Below, in pieces: positions 60,042-64,000 of a stretch of 64,000 bases of DNA. How positions within the stretch are numbered: the stretch's first letter is position 1; every line of letters starts with the position of its first letter. The stretch is from positions 1 to 64,000 of the forward strand of contig JAFZAC010000010.1 in assembly GCA_017548365.1 (NCBI GenBank), in the 5' to 3' direction. The notes below the pieces were generated by a model. It ran no database searches, was not told where the DNA came from, and worked only from the letters and a program-made list of their open reading frames with translations. Source of the DNA: Muribaculaceae bacterium (lineage in GTDB: Bacteria; Bacteroidota; Bacteroidia; Bacteroidales; Muribaculaceae). A program made the position numbers and the translations under genes.

Positions 60042-61088
60042 TTATTGTTTTTCTTTTTTGATGTCATCAATGAGTTTCTTCAATTGTTCAATGTCTTTGT
60101 TCAATTGAGGCAACCGCTTGAAATAGACATTTTGTCTGGCGAATTCCAGGGCATTGATAGCTGGAGAACCTATTAGTCGCAGGTTGCTTCCAACGCTGTT
60201 GGGAATTCCCGATTGTGCACCGAAACCATTGTTGTCACCTATGGTTATATGCCCTGCAAAGCCCACTTGGCCTCCAACCATATTGTGCTTGCCAATCTTG
60301 GTTGAGCCAGCGACTCCCACCTGTGCTGCCATGACCGTGTCTTCGCCAATCTCGACATTGTGAGCAATTTGAATCAGGTTGTCAAGTTTCGCACCTTTCT
60401 TAATCACGGTCGCTCCCATAGTTGCCCTGTCGATAGTGGTGTTGGCTCCAACTTCAACGTTGTCCTCAAGAATGACGATACCCACTTGTGCTATTTTCTC
60501 GTAAGTGCCATCCTCTTTGGGAGCGAAACCAAATCCGTCGGCTCCAATTATTGCACCGGCTTGAATAATGCAATTGTTTCCAATCTTGCATCCGTGATAG
60601 ATTTTCACACCAGGATAAATGATGACATTGTCGCCTAAAGTGACGTTGTCGCCAACATATACTTGAGGATATACTTTAACATTTTTGCCCAATTTTACAT
60701 TCTTGCCAATATAGGCAAAAGCACCAACATATAGCCCCTCGGTTACTTTCACAGATTCATCAATATATGACGGCGTTTCGATGCCTTGCTTGACAGGCAG
60801 CTGGCTGTTTGCTATGTTAAGCAACTTGGCTAGAGTCTCATAGGGGTCATCCACTTTTATGAGATTAGTCTGTATGGGGTGTTCTGGAACAAAATCCCTT
60901 CTAACTAAAACGGCAGTGGCTTTTGTCGTATAGATGTAGTGAGTATATTTAGGATTAGCGAGGAAGGTGAGACAACCTTCGGTTGCTTCCTCAATCTTAG
61001 AATATCCATTAATTATGGCTTGAGAATCGCCTTCAATTTCACCATTGACAAGTGTGGCTAGTTTCTCTATTGTTATACTGAAATTCAT
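60042..61088 (-). CDS. lpxD: UDP-3-O-acyl-glucosamine N-acyltransferase
   Basis: A 348-residue trimeric beta-helix enzyme adding the N-linked acyl chain in lipid A synthesis. A uridine-binding N-terminal domain ([20 protein letters not shown]) precedes hexapeptide repeats ([20 protein letters not shown]) and the catalytic region with His in [18 protein letters not shown] and [19 protein letters not shown]-terminal helix ends in a Lys-rich stretch. It is the first gene of the lpxD-lpxC/fabZ-lpxA operon. Confidence 0.96.
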   Translation of the reverse strand: MNFSITIEKLATLVNGEIEGDSQAIINGYSKIEEATEGCLTFLANPKYTHYIYTTKATAVLVRRDFVPEHPIQTNLIKVDDPYETLAKLLNIANSQLPVKQGIETPSYIDESVKVTEGLYVGAFAYIGKNVKLGKNVKVYPQVYVGDNVTLGDNVIIYPGVKIYHGCKIGNNCIIQAGAIIGADGFGFAPKEDGTYEKIAQVGIVILEDNVEVGANTTIDRATMGATVIKKGAKLDNLIQIAHNVEIGEDTVMAAQVGVAGSTKIGKHNMVGGQVGFAGHITIGDNNGFGAQSGIPNSVGSNLRLIGSPAINALEFARQNVYFKRLPQLNKDIEQLKKLIDDIKKEKQ

Positions 61089-61118
61089 TGGTCTAAAATG
61101 CCTGTAATAAAATAACTT

Positions 61119-61150
61119 GCAAAGTTGCGAAAAATCACCGATACCACAAA
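61119..61150 (-). promoter_or_regulatory. Promoter of the lpxD operon
   Basis: On the minus strand TTTG (61147-61150), 19 nt, CAACTTTGC (61119-61127), one base from TAnnTTTGC, about 30 nt before the ATG. Confidence 0.65.
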
Positions 61151-61247
61151 GTTTATAGGGTGAAATTTACTTAAAATAAGGACAATTGGACTAAACAAGA
61201 ACATTAATAGGCATAAAAAGGACATTTATCATGAGAGGAAAGCAATC

Positions 61248-62333
61248 TTATTCATTGTTTTCATTGTTGTTTAGAATCTGAATCTGTTGTCTAACCGACT
61301 CTTCATGAATGGCACTCATTACTTTTTTTATGAATGTTGGTGCCAACTGATGTTTGTCGCCCTGTTCAATCATTTTATTTAGAATGCTGTCATAACGGTC
61401 GGTTTGGACTACTTGGAGTTTGTGGTTTTTCTTCAGGGTGCCAATTTGTCGGCTTATATTCATTCTTCTGTCAAGAACCTCAAGCAGTTCGTTGTCGCAT
61501 TGGTCAATTAGTTCACGCAATAAGTTTAATTCAGTTGTTGCGAAGCTTTTATCTCTGATTACCAAGGAGTTAATGATGCTGTTCAGTTGTTGGGGAGTTA
61601 TTTGCTGTTGCTTGTCACTTAACGCATTGTCAGGGTTACAATGCGACTCAATGAACAAGCCATTAAAGCCCATATCTAGAGCCGATTGCGATAGGGTAGG
61701 GATGTACTCACGTTTGCCTCCCATGTGAGAAGGGTCGCAGAGGATTGGTAGATGTGGAATACGTCGATGCAGCTCAATGGGGATGTTCCATTGAGGGGAG
61801 TTTCGGTATAAATGGTTGCCGTAGGTGCTGAATCCTCGATGTATGGCACCAATTTTTCTGATTCCAGCATTATAAACTCTCATTAAAGCACCTATCCATA
61901 ACTCAATATCAGGATTGATGGGATTTTTCACAAACACAATAACGTCAGGATTACTAGTTAGAGCATCGGCGATCTCTTGCATTGCGAAGGGATTGGTAAC
62001 TGTTCTGGCACCAATCCAAAGAATATCGATGCCCGCTTTTAGTGAAGCTTCCACATGAGTGGAAGTGGCAACCTCGGTTGCTATAAGCATGCTAGTCTGC
62101 TTCTTGGCTTCAATAAGCCAATCCAAACCCAGTTCGCCAACACCTTCAAAAGAGCAAGGCATGGTGCGTGGTTTCCATAGTCCAGCACGAAATATTTTTA
62201 TTCCATATTTTTTCAATTCTAGAGCAGTTGTAAGTACTTGTTCTCTAGATTCTGCGCTGCAGGGACCAGCAATGATAAGTGGATTGCCAAAATCGTCGAA
62301 ATTGTTTATGTCGTGGAATAGTTCTGAAGACAT
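61248..62333 (-). CDS. Bifunctional DAHP synthase / chorismate mutase type II
   Basis: A 361-residue fusion. The N-terminal ~260 residues are a DAHP synthase of the short (AroG-beta/KDO8PS-like) class: IIAGPCSAESREQVL, GLWKPRTMPCSFEGVG, ATEVATSTHVE, WIGARTVTNPFAMQ, CDPSHMGGKREYIP. It condenses PEP and erythrose 4-phosphate. The C-terminal ~90 residues are an AroQ chorismate mutase helix bundle (LREQIDQC-like LRELIDQCDNELLEVLDRRM). It stands alone on its strand with a -7 box just upstream. Together with aroE it feeds aromatic amino-acid synthesis. Confidence 0.94.
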   Translation of the reverse strand: MSSELFHDINNFDDFGNPLIIAGPCSAESREQVLTTALELKKYGIKIFRAGLWKPRTMPCSFEGVGELGLDWLIEAKKQTSMLIATEVATSTHVEASLKAGIDILWIGARTVTNPFAMQEIADALTSNPDVIVFVKNPINPDIELWIGALMRVYNAGIRKIGAIHRGFSTYGNHLYRNSPQWNIPIELHRRIPHLPILCDPSHMGGKREYIPTLSQSALDMGFNGLFIESHCNPDNALSDKQQQITPQQLNSIINSLVIRDKSFATTELNLLRELIDQCDNELLEVLDRRMNISRQIGTLKKNHKLQVVQTDRYDSILNKMIEQGDKHQLAPTFIKKVMSAIHEESVRQQIQILNNNENNE

Positions 62334-62357
62334 TGTCGATAAGTTTTATTTGATTAT

Positions 62358-62366
62358 GCAAAAATA
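62358..62366 (-). promoter_or_regulatory. -7 element of the DAHP synthase/chorismate mutase gene
   Basis: TATTTTTGC on the minus strand about 25 nt before the ATG. The -33 region is not recognisable. Confidence 0.45.
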
Positions 62367-62509
62367 CAAATATTTCATCTTATTTCTATGAAAATAGGGC
62401 ATTATTGTTTTATTGAGATATATTGATTGATTGTATTTAACATAATACTGATTATAGAACAAAGCAATGAAAATAAAGATTAAAAGAATGAATTAAAAGA
62501 GAGAATTGT

Positions 62510-62540
62510 TTTGTATTGCTGCGATAAAGGTCTATATTTG
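62510..62540 (+). promoter_or_regulatory. Promoter of the PAP2 phosphatase gene
   Basis: TTTG (62510-62513), 19 nt, TATATTTG (62533-62540): exact spacing and consensus, about 42 nt before the ATG at 62583. Confidence 0.8.
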
Positions 62541-62582
62541 TAAATTCAAACAAATAAAACTTCCCTCTTGTGTTTAAATAAA

Positions 62583-63470
62583 ATGAGAGTTTATAAAATT
62601 GAAATAGTCATGACATTGTTGTTGATAGCTATTTTTTTAGCTATTCCTAATTATGCCTATTCTCAACTTATAACTGAGTCACAAGAAACAGAGTTTTTAT
62701 TGGAAAGTCAGTCAAATACTGATTTGCCTGAAAAATCCTCAATTCACGATTCATCATCCGAAATAACTCCGCGAGAATTCAATATTTCCTCCACTCCCGA
62801 CTCATCGTCAAGTAAATTCGATTCTAAACAGCTTATTGTGCCAGGAGCGTTTATGATCACTGGCATTATAGGAACCTTTGACTGTGACAATAATTTAAAT
62901 ATGTCGGTAAAGGATGCAATGACCGATTTAAGTGATGATAATCGTTGCAAGGCTGATGATTATCTGCGGTTTGTGCCATCGGCAGCACATTTGTTGATTG
63001 GGAGTGTCGGAATTAAGTCAAAACACAATTTCAAAGAAAGATTTCTTATTTCGGCAACAGCTCATGTGGCTATGCTGGCAATGTCGTATGGCATGAAATA
63101 TACGATACATGAGAATCGTCCTGACATGAGCGACAATCACTCATTTCCAAGTGGTCATGTGGCTCTAGCATTTACTGGTGCCGAATTACTGCGCATGGAG
63201 TATGGAAACATCTATGGTACAGCTGGTTACGTTATTGCGACTGGAGTCGCCTTTTTACGTTTATACAACAATAGACATTGGTTTAACGATGTTCTCATGG
63301 GCGCTGGCATTGGAATTCTGAGTGCTAGAATAGGAAACTGGCTTCTTCCCTTTGAGCGTAAGTTGTTTAAAATCAACAACAAAGCGCACGGTTCTGCAAG
63401 TGTTGCTGTAACTCCATTCTACAATCCGATGGACCATGCATGCATAGTCTCTATAAATGCAGTTTTTTGA
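62583..63470 (+). CDS. PAP2-family membrane phosphatase
   Basis: A 295-residue protein. The ATG at 62583 (MRVYKIEIVMTLLLIAIFLA) is preferred over a TTG five codons upstream. After the signal and a Ser-rich stretch come the three PAP2 phosphatase motifs: KYTIHENRP, SFPSGHVAL and RLYNNRHWFNDV, containing the catalytic His residues. The ending FYNPMDHACIVSINAVF looks like a beta segment. Family members remove phosphate from lipids such as undecaprenyl pyrophosphate or lipid A; the substrate here is not shown. It converges with smpB. Confidence 0.9.
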   Translation: MRVYKIEIVMTLLLIAIFLAIPNYAYSQLITESQETEFLLESQSNTDLPEKSSIHDSSSEITPREFNISSTPDSSSSKFDSKQLIVPGAFMITGIIGTFDCDNNLNMSVKDAMTDLSDDNRCKADDYLRFVPSAAHLLIGSVGIKSKHNFKERFLISATAHVAMLAMSYGMKYTIHENRPDMSDNHSFPSGHVALAFTGAELLRMEYGNIYGTAGYVIATGVAFLRLYNNRHWFNDVLMGAGIGILSARIGNWLLPFERKLFKINNKAHGSASVAVTPFYNPMDHACIVSINAVF

Positions 63471-63497
63471 GAAAAATGCGCCTCTCCCCTATCCTTT

Positions 63498-63950
63498 TTA
63501 TTTCTTGAACAATCGATCCATTGCTCGCTTATCCTCACGTTCCTTTATTGATTGGCGCTTGTCATATTGCTTCTTTCCTCGTGCGATAGCAATCACGACC
63601 TTGGCTAGTCCTCGCTCGTCGATGAACAGACGAAGCGGAATGATTGAATAACCAGGCTGCTGACAGGCTTTTCCTATCTTATTAATCTCTTTGCGATTGA
63701 GCAGCAGTTTGCGGTCGCGGTGAGTGGCATGGTTATTATAAGAACCATAGGAATATTCGGCAATATACATCCCTTTCATCCACAGCTCATTGTTCTCCAC
63801 CATGCAATAAGTGTCGGTAAGGCCGGCTTTTCCTTGTCTTATCGATTTTATCTCGGTGCCGGTGAGCACAATGCCAGCAGTGAAAGTTTCAACTATCTCA
63901 TAGTCGAAAGTGGCACGTCGATTTTTTATATTTATATTGTTATTTGCCAT
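63498..63950 (-). CDS. smpB: tmRNA-binding protein SmpB
   Basis: A 150-residue protein needed with tmRNA to rescue stalled ribosomes. Conserved blocks are [49 protein letters not shown] [14 protein letters not shown] and the basic C-terminal helix [18 protein letters not shown]. The tmRNA gene itself was not found in the window. Confidence 0.97.
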   Translation of the reverse strand: MANNNINIKNRRATFDYEIVETFTAGIVLTGTEIKSIRQGKAGLTDTYCMVENNELWMKGMYIAEYSYGSYNNHATHRDRKLLLNRKEINKIGKACQQPGYSIIPLRLFIDERGLAKVVIAIARGKKQYDKRQSIKEREDKRAMDRLFKK

Positions 63951-64000
63951 ATTATGAGCAAGTTGAGCGTTGTTATCGATTAATTAATGAATCGAGAATC

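Noticed and set aside
63951..64000. Another gene or tmRNA next to smpB
   Set aside because: Only 50 bases remain, AT-rich, with stops in the frames checked; nothing can be supported.

Overview
The window is a gene-dense chromosome segment of moderate to low GC, almost certainly from Bacteroidales (Bacteroidota), possibly near Muribaculaceae or Prevotellaceae. Several independent signs agree: promoters of the form TTTG-N19/20-TAnnTTTGC, a short primary sigma factor without region 1.1, a fused LpxC-FabZ protein, a fused DAHP synthase/chorismate mutase, an S6-S18-L9 operon without ssb, a Porin_10-type porin, DUF5606, and AT-rich start regions with little Shine-Dalgarno signal. Most genes are core housekeeping genes. 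No tRNA, rRNA, CRISPR array, transposase or prophage was recognised.

Layout. 1-10 kb: edge of a secreted protein gene, a MerR regulator, alaS, a DUF5606 protein, an NlpC/P60 lipoprotein, comEC and aroE, then a TonB-dependent receptor behind a small His/Cys-rich protein. 10-18 kb: trpB2, the rplM-rpsI-rpsB-tsf translation cluster, and the nusB-yajC-ybbR-coaE operon on the minus strand. 18-27.5 kb: an envelope-facing accessory block with a secreted phosphatase and two CotH-kinase lipoproteins, a beta-helix lipoprotein and an AI-2E family permease. 27.5-33.6 kb: tryptophanase with a long structured leader, then the DUF1599-DoxX-tpiA-SPOR-folE group. 33.6-36 kb: a SUMF1-like secreted protein whose 3' end looks like a diversity-generating-retroelement variable region, followed by a small palindromic element. 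36-40 kb: rpsF-rpsR-rplI, rpoD and degP. 40-46 kb: a porin / solute-binding protein / alanine-type symporter operon and an MCE protein. 46-57.8 kb: dnaA, htpG, a ClpC-like ATPase without its N-domain, gyrA and two TPR proteins. 57.8-64 kb: the lpxD-lpxC/fabZ-lpxA operon, DAHP synthase/chorismate mutase, a PAP2 phosphatase and smpB.

How the genes fit together. Translation and replication genes dominate (alaS, ribosomal proteins, tsf, smpB, dnaA, gyrA). A second theme is aromatic metabolism: aroE and DAHP synthase/chorismate mutase make aromatic precursors, tryptophanase releases indole, and TrpB2 can re-use indole. A third theme is the envelope: lipid A acylation, ComEC, the TonB receptor, DegP, MlaD and the CotH block. 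The observations most worth following are the variable-region-like end of the SUMF1 gene, the paired extracellular kinase-like and phosphatase genes, the tnaA leader with a 27-codon ORF ending inside a hairpin, the acidic repeat tails on three ribosomal proteins, and the GACTC 9-bp-period repeat upstream of the clpC-like gene.
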